From NCBI GenBank assembly GCA_910588285.1, contig CAJUQB010000006.1:18951-82950 (forward strand): a stretch of DNA of 64,000 nucleotides, read 5' to 3'. The notes under the pieces are model-generated. The model did no database searches and was not told the origin of the DNA. It was given only the letters and a program-made list of their open reading frames with translations. This DNA is from an uncultured Lachnospiraceae bacterium (GTDB lineage: Bacteria > Bacillota > Clostridia > Lachnospirales > Lachnospiraceae). Made by a program: the position numbers and the translations under genes. Each line of letters begins with the position of its first letter. Position 1 is the first letter of the stretch. Shown one piece after another: positions 1-7,982 of this stretch.

Positions 1-881
1 GCTCTGCTGTAGCTGAGAATGAGATCAAGGTCCAAAGAGGGCTGAGCCAGAGTATTACAGACAACAAGAAGGTAGCAAAGATCCTCATTGGAAAGACAAA
101 GGAAAATGCCGATGCAGTGATGAACTCCAATGTCGAGCTTCGGAAGCTGTTAAAAGGATTTGAACAAAAGCTTTCTGATATGGAAGAGAGAATGGAAGAG
201 CTGCATACTTCCTCCCAAGGAAGCGGAATGAGTATGGATCAGTATCAAGAGATTCTTTCCTCCATCCAGAGCCTGGAGCAGTCCATCCAGGGGCAGGAGG
301 AGCAGATGCGCGGCCATGAAGAAGCAGAGCAGCTCTTCCCGGAGGACATGGAGCTTATGCCGGATCTGACGATGGAGCCGGAATCAGAATTCATGGAGGA
401 TGGGGAGCTGTTCCCGGAATCCGGTTTGGAGGAGGATTCTGAGCCGATATTTGATACAGAGCTTACGCCGGAGCTTGGATTAGAGGAGGAGCAGGAATCA
501 ATGGAACTGTCAGAGTCTGAATTGGGCTTTGAGCCGGAGCCAGAGCTGATGGAGCTGCCGGAGCCTGAATTGGGTCTTGAGCCGGAGTTGGAACCGATGG
601 AGCTGTCAGAGCCTGAATTGGGCTTTGAGCCGGAGCTGGAGCCGATTCCCATTCCAGAGCCTGAATTAGGCCTTGAGCCGGAGCTGGAGCCGATCCCCAT
701 TCCGGAGCCGGAATTAAGCCCGGAACCAGAACCGAAGCCCAAGCCAATGTCAGCGCTGCAGTCCCTCCAGAGGATGAAGCTGGAAGCAGAAAAGAAGGAG
801 GCTGCCTCTGGGGCGAAGGTAAGTGATCCCAATAAGGTTATGAGCCCGGAAGAGATTGCAGCATTAATTGCAAATATGTAA
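1..881 (+). CDS. Acidic, proline-rich repeat protein with N-terminal coiled coil (5' end outside window)
   Basis: The frame is open to the left edge, so this is the C-terminal part of a longer protein and the GTG at 117 is not its true start. A charged, helix-forming stretch (about 60 codons before and after 117) is followed by roughly 120 residues dominated by Glu and Pro, with tandem units like PEPELGLEPELEP that are also repetitive at DNA level (540-740). The tail is basic-acidic and ends in a short conserved-looking helix, MSPEEIAALIANM. No enzyme motif is visible. The repeat probably forms an extended spacer between the coiled coil and the short C-terminal helix. Its function is not recognisable. 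A rho-independent terminator follows the stop. Confidence 0.75.
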   Translation, partial: SAVAENEIKVQRGLSQSITDNKKVAKILIGKTKENADAVMNSNVELRKLLKGFEQKLSDMEERMEELHTSSQGSGMSMDQYQEILSSIQSLEQSIQGQEEQMRGHEEAEQLFPEDMELMPDLTMEPESEFMEDGELFPESGLEEDSEPIFDTELTPELGLEEEQESMELSESELGFEPEPELMELPEPELGLEPELEPMELSEPELGFEPELEPIPIPEPELGLEPELEPIPIPEPELSPEPEPKPKPMSALQSLQRMKLEAEKKEAASGAKVSDPNKVMSPEEIAALIANM

Positions 882-912
882 CAGAATGAAGAAGGAATGG
901 ATCATTTGATAG

Positions 913-942
913 AAACAGGCTGCCAAAAGGCAGCCTGTTTTT
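913..942 (+). terminator. Rho-independent terminator of the acidic repeat gene
   Basis: Perfect 12-bp stem (AAACAGGCTGCC / GGCAGCCTGTTT) with an AAAA loop, followed by T residues, 31 bases after the stop codon. Confidence 0.9.
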
Positions 943-1000
943 GACTCTTGCGGCAGCTGCCAAATGATTGTAAATAGTCACCTGGCTCGCTGCCGGCAGG
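941..1000 (-). repeat. Dispersed repeat, family B, copy 1
   Basis: Read on the minus strand, this 60-bp intergenic element matches the element at 14111-14207: both contain GGCAGCGAG(C/T)CA(A/G)GTGAC, then 21 bases with a shared TCATT(T/A)GGC(A/G)GC end, then TGCCGC(A/C)A(G)(A/G)GTCAA. Its ends (TGCGGCAGC ... GCTGCCGGCA) are inverted, so it can fold. It sits between convergent genes. Confidence 0.6.
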
Positions 1001-1006
1001 AATAGA

Positions 1007-2215
1007 TTATCCCCGGATAATTGCAATCAGAATGTCAACCATTGTTTCCATGGCCTCCACACAAATATGCTCCATTGGTCCATGGAATGCAGCTCCGCCG
1101 GTTCCCAGATTGGGACAGGGAAGACCGCGGAAGCTCAGCTGTGCCCCGTCTGTTCCGCCGCGTACCGGACGGGAGACAGGTTCCAGGCCACAGGAGCGGA
1201 TGGCATTCTGAGCGCGCTCTATGACATAGAAATGCTCTTCCATGATCTCCAGCATATTGCGGTAGCTCTCCGAAAGGGTTAAGGTAACGGTTCCGGCGCC
1301 GTATTTTTCATTCATCTTGGCCTCTATATCCCGAAGTACCTGCTGACGCTTTTCAAAGATCTTCGGATCATGATCCCGGACAATATAGGAAAGGGTTGCG
1401 CTGGTAACAGAACCGGACATCTCCTCCAGATGATAAAAGCCCTTATGGCCTTCGGTATGGGCCGGGGTTTCCTGTTCCGGAAGAAGGCTCTGGATTTCAC
1501 ATGCAATGGCTGCAGCATTTACCATGATATCCTTGGCAGAACCGGGATGCACATTGACACCCTGAATCCGGAATACAGCGGAGGATGCGTTAAAATTCTC
1601 ATAAGCCACTTCACCCTCATAATCCCCGTCTACCGTATAAGCATAATCTGCCTGAAAATAATCAAGATTAAACTTGTGGGGGCCATGGCCCACCTCCTCG
1701 TCAGGAGTAAAGCCCACCCAGATATCTCCATGGGGAAGATTTTGCTCGATCAGCTTCTCCAGAGCTGTCATGATCTCGGCGATGCCGGCCTTATCGTCAG
1801 CCCCCAGAAGGGTGGTGCCATCTGTGACAATCATGGTTTTTCCGGTCCGTTCCTTCAGCAGAGGAAAGTCAGAAACACGAATTACAGTGCCATTGGCCAG
1901 AGGAATGTCCTGCCCGTCATAATGCTGGATTCGAGCAGGCTTTACGTGTTCTCCGGAAAAGGCCGGGGCAGTATCCATATGGGCAATCAGACCAATGGCT
2001 TTGTCCTTTTCATGGCCAAACGTAGCAGGCAGCAGTCCATAGACGTAACAATGGTCATCACAGATAACTCTGGATAAGCCCAGGTCCTTCAGCTCCTGCT
2101 CCAGCACACGGGCCAGGTCAAACTGCCGCTGAGTGCTTGGAATTACATCCATATCCTCGCCGGATGTGGTCCAGTAGGATACATAATTTAGAAATCTTTC
2201 TTCTACCTTCATCAT
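1007..2215 (-). CDS. pepT: Peptidase T (tripeptide aminopeptidase)
   Basis: Cytosolic zinc metallopeptidase of the M20 family that removes the N-terminal residue from tripeptides. At 402 aa it is full length for PepT. The metal-site motifs are in place: HMDTAP (His79, Asp81), LLGADDKAG (Asp140) and PDEEVGHG (catalytic Glu173 and ligand Glu174). The C-terminal GGTDGAQLSFRGLPCPNLGTGG stretch, which is typical of PepT, supplies further active-site residues. Two start codons stand in tandem (2215 and 2212) behind an AGGAGGAAG ribosome site; the second is better spaced. It lies 7 bp downstream of the membrane-protein gene on the same strand, so the two may be co-transcribed. Confidence 0.93.
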   Translation of the reverse strand: MMKVEERFLNYVSYWTTSGEDMDVIPSTQRQFDLARVLEQELKDLGLSRVICDDHCYVYGLLPATFGHEKDKAIGLIAHMDTAPAFSGEHVKPARIQHYDGQDIPLANGTVIRVSDFPLLKERTGKTMIVTDGTTLLGADDKAGIAEIMTALEKLIEQNLPHGDIWVGFTPDEEVGHGPHKFNLDYFQADYAYTVDGDYEGEVAYENFNASSAVFRIQGVNVHPGSAKDIMVNAAAIACEIQSLLPEQETPAHTEGHKGFYHLEEMSGSVTSATLSYIVRDHDPKIFEKRQQVLRDIEAKMNEKYGAGTVTLTLSESYRNMLEIMEEHFYVIERAQNAIRSCGLEPVSRPVRGGTDGAQLSFRGLPCPNLGTGGAAFHGPMEHICVEAMETMVDILIAIIRG

Positions 2216-2222
2216 CTTCCTC

Positions 2223-3875
2223 CTATGGTAATTCAGTTACAGTCTGCGGATCCCGTCCGGGAATATACTTCATCTTGATCCGGTCTCCGATCTGATAGTG
2301 AACGATTTGGATCAGATTTGCATTTGCCATATCTATATCAAATATATCTTCTTTGCCTTCCAATGTCAAATAGATATGGGTATTCCCATCAATAATCACA
2401 GACATCAGATTGGCAATCTTACCTGAGGTCTCCTCCACCAGGCCATTCTCTGTGGCGGATATGCCATTGGTAGTCAGAAGCTCGCTGTAAGCCTTCTGGC
2501 AGTCCGTAATAGTATCCCCGATGGCTACCCATTGGTATTTCTGGATATTGACCATGGCATATTTTTTCACAAGGCCTGCAGCATCCTTTAAGGCCATAAA
2601 ATAGGTAGGTTCTCCGGCAATATTCAAAAGCAGCGGGAAGGTGGCGTGATACCCAAGGTTCTGTACCTGACCCTCCGCAGAGGACATGGCGGAATCCTCA
2701 ATGGCGCCTTCCACCTTATAAAATCTTGTCTCCATGGTCCGCTGGTTCATCAGTACAAAGCCCACATTGGACTGGTCGCCGCTGACGCTGGTTACACCGG
2801 AATAGACCCAGACATCGTCGTCCAATGCAATATAGTTGTAACCGTTTGTGGTCTGCAGACAGTCCTTCTGTCCCAGGACACTGTTGAAGAAGCCATGCTT
2901 TAAGGTTCCGCTGTAGTCATAGAGATTCAGCAGAAGCTCTGCCTGATAGACCTTATCCACCCATTGAGGAACCTCATCAATCTCATAGGAGGTGCAGCTG
3001 CCATCCTGAGCATTGCAGAGGACCACCTTGCCGATTACCTGGCCGCCAAAGAGACCGATGGAGAATTTCTTTACCGGGCAGATCCAATAGGGCGTGCCCT
3101 CATCATCTATTTCAAAGAAGATCTGATTGTCAAAAATATAAGTCGGATATTTGAAACGCAGATGCCGGTAGATATTGCGGTTAAAGTATTCGGATTTGGA
3201 GTAGCGGATGGGCTGATCCAGCTTGACGCATTCCGTATCCTGGGTCGTCATATCAATCTTAATGTAGGCAGGAATGCCATTGCTCTGATTGGTAAGCCAT
3301 TTGATGGCGCTGGCATAGACCAGGGGAGTTACCCGGACAGGCCGGTTATTTACATTAATCTGAGAGTAATCATCCGCAACCTCAAACTGGGAAACCATAT
3401 CCACCATGCTGCCCATTTTTCTGTTTCCCAGAAGGGAGGCAGAATCCTTATCCAGAATAGGGATCGTGGAAAAGTCTGCCTGGGAGATATCCTGGTGGAA
3501 AACCCGCTCCTGGACCTGCATCAGGTTCTGATATTTCTTGGCATTGACAATCGGAGAGGACAGGATGATTCCAACAATCAGCACAGCTGCCAGGACAGCC
3601 ATCAGGTAAAGGATATATTTTGCAGCTCCCAGCTCTTTCAGCTTGGACCTGGGCGGAAGCCCTGCCAGATCCTTGAAATTCTTCTGTTCCTTGCGGAATT
3701 TGCGGATAGCCAATATTGCTGCCAGAATCAGCAGTATAATAAAGATGCTCCACCAGGTTTCCGTGGAATGAATGTTAATGGCTGGGAGCGTAATATAATA
3801 ATAGAGAAACAATGCTGCCAGCAAAGCAACAATACCAAGAAAAGTAAGCCCAATTTTCTTTTTTCCATTTTTCAT
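2223..3875 (-). CDS. Conserved membrane protein with three N-terminal helices and a large extracytoplasmic domain
   Basis: 550 aa from the ATG at 3875, chosen because AAAGGAAAC precedes it; an upstream in-frame ATG at 3926 has no ribosome site. Three hydrophobic segments occupy roughly residues 11-30, 40-57 and 87-112, with a basic cytoplasmic linker between the second and third. The remaining 430 residues are soluble and probably outside. I recognise no enzymatic motif. The wording of the soluble part (an N-N-R-P-V-R-V strand and repeated aromatic strands) suggests a beta-rich sensor or assembly domain, but this is inference. Expression appears to start from a TTGACA-N17-TATGAT promoter, followed by a perfect 16-bp inverted repeat in the leader. 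Confidence 0.8.
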   Translation of the reverse strand: MKNGKKKIGLTFLGIVALLAALFLYYYITLPAINIHSTETWWSIFIILLILAAILAIRKFRKEQKNFKDLAGLPPRSKLKELGAAKYILYLMAVLAAVLIVGIILSSPIVNAKKYQNLMQVQERVFHQDISQADFSTIPILDKDSASLLGNRKMGSMVDMVSQFEVADDYSQINVNNRPVRVTPLVYASAIKWLTNQSNGIPAYIKIDMTTQDTECVKLDQPIRYSKSEYFNRNIYRHLRFKYPTYIFDNQIFFEIDDEGTPYWICPVKKFSIGLFGGQVIGKVVLCNAQDGSCTSYEIDEVPQWVDKVYQAELLLNLYDYSGTLKHGFFNSVLGQKDCLQTTNGYNYIALDDDVWVYSGVTSVSGDQSNVGFVLMNQRTMETRFYKVEGAIEDSAMSSAEGQVQNLGYHATFPLLLNIAGEPTYFMALKDAAGLVKKYAMVNIQKYQWVAIGDTITDCQKAYSELLTTNGISATENGLVEETSGKIANLMSVIIDGNTHIYLTLEGKEDIFDIDMANANLIQIVHYQIGDRIKMKYIPGRDPQTVTELP

Positions 3876-3935
3876 AATGTTTCCTTTCTCACAGGTGTGT
3901 GGAGGGTGATAGGATAGTATACCCAATTATCAGCA

Positions 3936-3996
3936 ATATAATTGTACTATTTGAATAGTACAATTATATCATATACCAATTTGTGGAATCTGTCAA
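3936..3996 (-). promoter_or_regulatory. Promoter plus perfect inverted repeat upstream of the membrane-protein gene
   Basis: On the minus strand TTGACA (3996-3991) and TATGAT (3973-3968) are 17 bp apart. Directly downstream, 3936-3951 and 3954-3969 form a perfect 16-bp inverted repeat (AATAGTACAATTATAT) with a 2-nt spacer. It is a candidate operator or leader hairpin. The 333-bp gap 3876-4208 holds this, the carboxypeptidase promoter and repeat family A. Confidence 0.65.
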
Positions 3997-4005
3997 GGGA
4001 CGGTA

Positions 4006-4034
4006 TTGCTATCTGATGGAAAATACATTATACT
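4006..4034 (+). promoter_or_regulatory. Promoter of the carboxypeptidase gene
   Basis: TTGCTA (4006-4011), 17-bp spacer, TATACT (4029-4034). Transcription from here would place repeat family A in the 5' leader of the carboxypeptidase mRNA. Confidence 0.6.
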
Positions 4035-4036
4035 AA

Positions 4037-4119
4037 TTACAGTTCACGGCCTAACCGGCCGCGAACTGTAACGCATCCAGCCCATGGAAAAGTCACCTGA
4101 CGGCGAGGGGGCTGGATGC
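4037..4119. repeat. Dispersed palindromic repeat, family A, copy 1 (double hairpin)
   Basis: 15-bp arms TTACAGTTCACGGCC (4037-4051) and GGCCGCGAACTGTAA (4057-4071), one mismatch, 5-nt loop. Immediately after comes a second inverted pair, GCATCCAGCCC (4073-4083) and GGGCTGGATGC (4109-4119). The first hairpin with its flanking GCATCCAGCC recurs, inverted, at 62790-62837. Confidence 0.85.
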
Positions 4120-4208
4120 ATGCAACCCCTATTTTACTGGCCGGATGCCTTGCAGCGGTGTTTTTGACCAGACAAGGATATAGTTGGGAGATACAGAAGG
4201 AGAAAGCC

Positions 4209-5609
4209 ATGAAAAGACGTAAGATATATTGCATGTTTTTTGCTGCGCTGTTTTGTATGTTACCATTTGATAAGGGAACGGTACATGCGGAAGAGTCCTG
4301 GCCCCAGGGGCCGCAGATTGAGGGGGAATCGGCAGTTGTTATGGAGGCGTCTACCGGAACAGTGCTGTATGAGAAGAATCCCCATGAGCAGCTGTACCCG
4401 GCCAGTATAACAAAGATTATGACAACCATGCTGGCATTGGAGCACTGCAGCCTGGATGAGGAGGTCACCTTTTCCCGTGAGTCTGTATTCAGTATTGATC
4501 GGACAAGCACACACATTTCCCGGGATGTGGGAGAGATTATGACCATGGAGCAATGCCTGTATGCCGTTATGCTGGGCTCTGCCAATGATTGCGCTTATGC
4601 AGTGGCAGAGCATGCAGGCAAAGGCTATGAGAATTTTATTGCCATGATGAATGAAAAGGCCGGTGAGCTGGGATGTACGGATACCCATTTTAACAATCCC
4701 CATGGGCTGCCGGACAATGAGCATTACACCAGCGCTTATGATATGGCGCTGATTTCCCGGGCAGCCATTCAGAATGAGACCTTCCGCACCATTACAGGGA
4801 CAAAGCGGTATACCATTCCATTTACCAACAAGCATCAGGATGCGGAGACACCTCTGGTAAATCATCACAAAATGCTCACCAACTATCAGGGTGAGACAGC
4901 ATTTCTCTATGATTACTGCATTGGCGGCAAAACAGGCTATACGGACCTGGCCAGAAGTACTCTGGTGACCTATGCGGAAAAGGACGATATGACCCTGATC
5001 TGTGTGGTGATGAAGGAGGAGGGAAACAACCACTATAAGGAGACAAGAAAGCTTTTGGATTATTGCTTTGACAACTTCCGGCTGTGGAATGTTTCGGATC
5101 AGATGTCCAACCGGTTGTCAGTGGATGGGATGGATTCCCAGATTGCCGGTACTGCCAATACAGAGATTTTTGGAAGAACTCAGAGCTTTGCCGATCTGGA
5201 TAAGAACAGCTGTATTGTATTGCCCCAGTCAGCAGTATTTGGGGATGCCGCTTACCAGGTGAAGGAGGATCAGGGCTTTGACATCGCTGCCTCCATTGAA
5301 TTCACCTATGCCGGAAGAGGGGTGGGCAGCGTACAGATTCGTGCCACCAATGCTCAGGTAAACCAGTATCCTTTTCATGAAATGGCAGAAGATCAAGGGT
5401 CGGGAACGGAAAAAATCGATATTCCAATCCGGTATATCATATTTGTAATTCTGGTATTAACCGCAGTGGTGCTGCTGGGAATGCTGGCCTATTATTTGAT
5501 TCAAAACATTCACATGATGCGCCGTACCTATCGGGTAAAGCACAGAGATAAAAAGCGTTTCCGGGAGATTAAAAAGGGAAGGCATACCAAATGGAAAACG
5601 CGATGGTAA
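4209..5609 (+). CDS. D-alanyl-D-alanine carboxypeptidase (PBP5/DacF type)
   Basis: Serine-type penicillin-binding protein that removes the terminal D-Ala from peptidoglycan pentapeptides. The 466-aa protein starts at 4209 behind AAGGAG; an in-frame ATG at 4116 lies inside repeat A and has no ribosome site. A signal peptide (about residues 1-27, ending VHA) is followed by the three active-site motifs in order: SITK (Ser66, Lys69), SAN (Ser124-Asn126) and KTG (241-243). The C-terminus carries a transmembrane segment (IIFVILVLTAVVLLGML) and a short basic cytoplasmic tail, where family members more often have an amphipathic anchor helix. It could be a vegetative or a sporulation-stage enzyme; the sequence does not decide. 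Confidence 0.93.
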   Translation: MKRRKIYCMFFAALFCMLPFDKGTVHAEESWPQGPQIEGESAVVMEASTGTVLYEKNPHEQLYPASITKIMTTMLALEHCSLDEEVTFSRESVFSIDRTSTHISRDVGEIMTMEQCLYAVMLGSANDCAYAVAEHAGKGYENFIAMMNEKAGELGCTDTHFNNPHGLPDNEHYTSAYDMALISRAAIQNETFRTITGTKRYTIPFTNKHQDAETPLVNHHKMLTNYQGETAFLYDYCIGGKTGYTDLARSTLVTYAEKDDMTLICVVMKEEGNNHYKETRKLLDYCFDNFRLWNVSDQMSNRLSVDGMDSQIAGTANTEIFGRTQSFADLDKNSCIVLPQSAVFGDAAYQVKEDQGFDIAASIEFTYAGRGVGSVQIRATNAQVNQYPFHEMAEDQGSGTEKIDIPIRYIIFVILVLTAVVLLGMLAYYLIQNIHMMRRTYRVKHRDKKRFREIKKGRHTKWKTRW

Positions 5610-5653
5610 ATGTCTACAGATAAAAAAAGATTGAATGATATGTACAATATAAT

Positions 5654-5690
5654 AAAAAGGACAATATATCTATGATATATTGTCCTTTTT
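5654..5690. terminator. Bidirectional terminator
   Basis: Perfect 17-bp stem (AAAAAGGACAATATATC and its complement) with a TAT loop and T-runs on both strands, between two convergent genes. Confidence 0.9.
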
Positions 5691-5743
5691 AAAAATAGAG
5701 GACATTACGTAAACGACCTCAAATATTCAGAAAATAAATGAAG

Positions 5744-6247
5744 TTAAAGTAAACTATCAAATAAAATCTTTAATTGCTGTCGGTTCCTGGTGTAGAATAA
5801 AAGCCCTCCCGAGCATCTTTGGGCAGTGACAAATTGATCCCGAAAGGTCTCGCATTCAGAAATTATCTGAAGTACATAATCCTGATAGGATGGATCTAAG
5901 GATAAAAAGAAAGGCTGGCAGTCCTCCAGATCATCAATAAAGGAACCAGACTTTGCCAGGATGGATCTAAGCTCCCTTTCCTGTTCAAACTGTTGGAGGG
6001 TCTTGTTGGGAATATAGTAGCCCTTTTCATCCTTTGGCATATTCAATGCCTTGACCGCCCGCTGTACCTGCTTGGACAGGCTGTCAGAAGCTGGATACAG
6101 AGATTCAAAATAGCCAAGGAAGTCTGAGGATTGCCGGAAATGCCTGTTGGAACCATTTTCCAGAATCTCAACAGACAGGATTCGTTTGATGATCTGCTGG
6201 CAGGTCTCCCGGGATGGATTTTTGCGCCCTGAAGAATATTTGTCCAT
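5744..6247 (-). CDS. Small regulator-like protein, possible divergent ArgR-type fold
   Basis: 167 aa from the ATG at 6247, which has GAGAGGAG seven bases upstream; an earlier ATG at 6265 has none. The family is not securely recognised. Residues about 40-90 (FLGYFESLYPASDSLSKQVQRAVKAL, then MPKDEKGYYIP) resemble the winged-helix of arginine repressors, where SRDIKEL-like helix and a GxYY wing occur. The last 40 residues (TAQRCSGGLLFYTRNRQQLKIL) resemble an ArgR oligomerisation strand. It is divergent from an AbiEi-like antitoxin gene, and an inverted repeat TAATTG-N5-CAATTA sits between its -10 and its start, which suggests autoregulation. The ArgR link is inference. Confidence 0.5.
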   Translation of the reverse strand: MDKYSSGRKNPSRETCQQIIKRILSVEILENGSNRHFRQSSDFLGYFESLYPASDSLSKQVQRAVKALNMPKDEKGYYIPNKTLQQFEQERELRSILAKSGSFIDDLEDCQPFFLSLDPSYQDYVLQIISECETFRDQFVTAQRCSGGLLFYTRNRQQLKILFDSLL

Positions 6248-6268
6248 AATATCTCCTCTCGACATGAA

Positions 6269-6313
6269 TAATTGTCCTACAATTAGTATAGGATAGAATC
6301 ACAAAAATGGCAA
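6269..6313 (-). promoter_or_regulatory. Promoter and candidate operator of the regulator-like gene
   Basis: On the minus strand TTGCCA (6313-6308), 17 bp, TATACT (6290-6285). TAATTG/CAATTA inverted repeat at 6269-6285 overlaps the downstream edge of the -10. Confidence 0.6.
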
Positions 6314-6323
6314 GGGAAATTTG

Positions 6324-6352
6324 TTGACAGTATAGAAAAAGCTAATTATAAT
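6324..6352 (+). promoter_or_regulatory. Full-consensus sigma-A promoter of the AbiEi-like operon
   Basis: TTGACA (6324-6329), 17-bp spacer, TATAAT (6347-6352): both hexamers match consensus exactly, 37 bp before the first start codon. Such a strong promoter usually implies repression by a bound protein. Confidence 0.8.
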
Positions 6353-6389
6353 AAAAATACCACATTGAGATAAATGGAGCGGAATAAAT

Positions 6390-7028
6390 ATGACAAAAAC
6401 TGAGAAAAAAAGACAGCTTCTCATGGAACAGATTCAGGAGCTGATGAAGGAAAATCAGGGGATTCTCAGGACAGCCCAGCTGTATGAATTGAATTTAGAT
6501 TACCGGAAGATTCAGCGCTTGGTGGAGTTGGGGCTGTTGGCCCGGGTAAAGAACGGATATTATAGCCTGGGAGAGAAGCAGGAGGAGAAGACAGGGCTTA
6601 AGCGGGAGGAGCAGATGATTGCCGGGCTGTTTCCAGACGGAGTTTTAACCCTGGAAAGCGCCTTGTATTATTATCATTATCTGCGGGAAAGGCCTTACTG
6701 CTGGCACATTGCCATTGACAAGAATACCTCCAAGTCCAGGTTTAAGCTGGAATACCCCCTGGTGGAGCCCCATTATACAGAGGGAGAGTACTTAAGCCTT
6801 GGAGTTTCCGTCATACCCCTGGGGGATGGGATTATGCAGATTTATGAGAAGGAGCGTCTGATCTGTGACTGCATGAAGTTTGAGGATAAGCTGGAGCGTG
6901 AGGTGATGCAGGAGGCCCTTCGGTGTTATCTAAGGGAGCCTATAAAGGATATTCACAAGCTGATGGAATATGCCAGAGCCCGCCGTGTGGTCCAGAAGGT
7001 GCAGAGCAGGATTGGGGCGTGGCTGTAA
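6390..7028 (+). CDS. AbiEi-family antitoxin / transcriptional repressor
   Basis: 212 aa. The N-terminal 60 residues form the winged helix typical of AbiEi (GILRTAQLYELNLDYRKIQRLVELGLL, then an RVKNGYYSL wing). The C-terminal domain has the family's ESALYYYHYL and KERLICDCMKF stretches (usually ER-TI-D-L). AbiEi proteins repress their own operon and neutralise an AbiEii nucleotidyltransferase toxin in type IV toxin-antitoxin and phage-exclusion systems. It is read from a consensus promoter, and its TAA overlaps the ATG of the next gene (TAATG), so the two are translationally coupled. Confidence 0.8.
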   Translation: MTKTEKKRQLLMEQIQELMKENQGILRTAQLYELNLDYRKIQRLVELGLLARVKNGYYSLGEKQEEKTGLKREEQMIAGLFPDGVLTLESALYYYHYLRERPYCWHIAIDKNTSKSRFKLEYPLVEPHYTEGEYLSLGVSVIPLGDGIMQIYEKERLICDCMKFEDKLEREVMQEALRCYLREPIKDIHKLMEYARARRVVQKVQSRIGAWL

Positions 7029-7894
7029 TGAAGGAAGAACAACTTACATGGTCAAAGCTGAACAAAAAGGCAAAGGAGCTTGGCCTCTCCTATGCCCGGG
7101 CGCTGTCCCTGTTTCTGTTTGAAAGGATTCTTCTGGAGGTCAGTGAGTCAAAGCTCTGGGAGAATCTGTGGTTAAAGGAAGAGGAATTTCAGATTCTGGC
7201 AAAGAAAAAAAAGCGCATTCCCAATGAGATCACGTATTATATGCCGGATATTTCCTATCAGCAGATCTCAGATAGTGTAGAACAGCTATTGACGGACAAA
7301 GAATACACCAATGTAGTCTGGCGTCTTGATTTTTATGATAAGGAGCTTGTGCTTGATCTTCAGGTCATCCTGAATCAGGCGCCGGTCTCCTTCAAGATAC
7401 GGATTCGTCCTGTCTGGCAGAGGGATCCGTATCTGGAGAAGGGAAGCTATCACACCATGCTTCTTCCGGAACAGGACATATATTACTACAAATATCCCCT
7501 GGATTTGGACATTGTAGAATGTCTTTTTTACATTTTAGACAGACTTGAGCTGATTGGGGATATGCGCCCCTATGGGGTTATTTATCAGATTCTTCAGAGT
7601 CAGACATTGCTTGGCAGGCATATTTACCAGAAAATGAAGGAGCTGATAGAGAGCAGTACTATCTCTGAACCCGGCAAGCGCATGGAGATTGTGCTGGGGT
7701 ACAGGAGCTATGGATATATGAAGAAGAAGTGGAACCGCTATGTCAAGGAGTGCGGTGATTTGGATAAGAAGGAGGATTCCTGGGAAAGGGTCTTGGAGCT
7801 GATGGAGGAATGCTTCCGGCCGGTATGGCAGGCCATAGATCAGGATGAGATATTCATTGGGGACTGGATGCCCCAGCTGGGACGATACCTGTAG
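7028..7894 (+). CDS. AbiEii-like toxin homologue lacking visible nucleotidyltransferase motifs
   Basis: 288 aa, starting at the ATG that overlaps the antitoxin stop. The N-terminus (KLNKKAKELGLSYARALSLF, then LFERILLEVSESKLWENLWLK) matches the leader helix of AbiEii proteins, which normally continues into LKGG and a GS...DxD nucleotidyltransferase core. Here LK is followed by EEEFQILAKKKKR, and no GG/GS or DxD pair can be found. The C-terminal half keeps the helical layout (LDIVECLFYILDRLELIGDMRPYGVIYQI) but lost the EKL and R-KD-YD motifs. It is therefore either an inactivated toxin or a protein with another job that still pairs with AbiEi. The reading frame is intact, which argues for retained function. 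Confidence 0.65.
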   Translation: MKEEQLTWSKLNKKAKELGLSYARALSLFLFERILLEVSESKLWENLWLKEEEFQILAKKKKRIPNEITYYMPDISYQQISDSVEQLLTDKEYTNVVWRLDFYDKELVLDLQVILNQAPVSFKIRIRPVWQRDPYLEKGSYHTMLLPEQDIYYYKYPLDLDIVECLFYILDRLELIGDMRPYGVIYQILQSQTLLGRHIYQKMKELIESSTISEPGKRMEIVLGYRSYGYMKKKWNRYVKECGDLDKKEDSWERVLELMEECFRPVWQAIDQDEIFIGDWMPQLGRYL

Positions 7895-7936
7895 AACGGG
7901 ATTGTCAAAAGGGGCTTTCATTGATATTTCTTATAG

Positions 7937-7972
7937 AAAAACAGCAGCCCTCCGAAAAAGGCTGCTGTTTTT
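7937..7972. terminator. Bidirectional terminator
   Basis: 13-bp stem AAAAACAGCAGCC / GGCTGCTGTTTTT between the convergent AbiEii-like and flavin-reductase genes. Confidence 0.9.
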
Positions 7973-7982
7973 CTAAGATGCT

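Noticed and set aside
4037..4585. Minus-strand frame running into the palindromic repeat
   Set aside because: It overlaps the carboxypeptidase and ends in the repeat; repeats of this kind often create false small genes.
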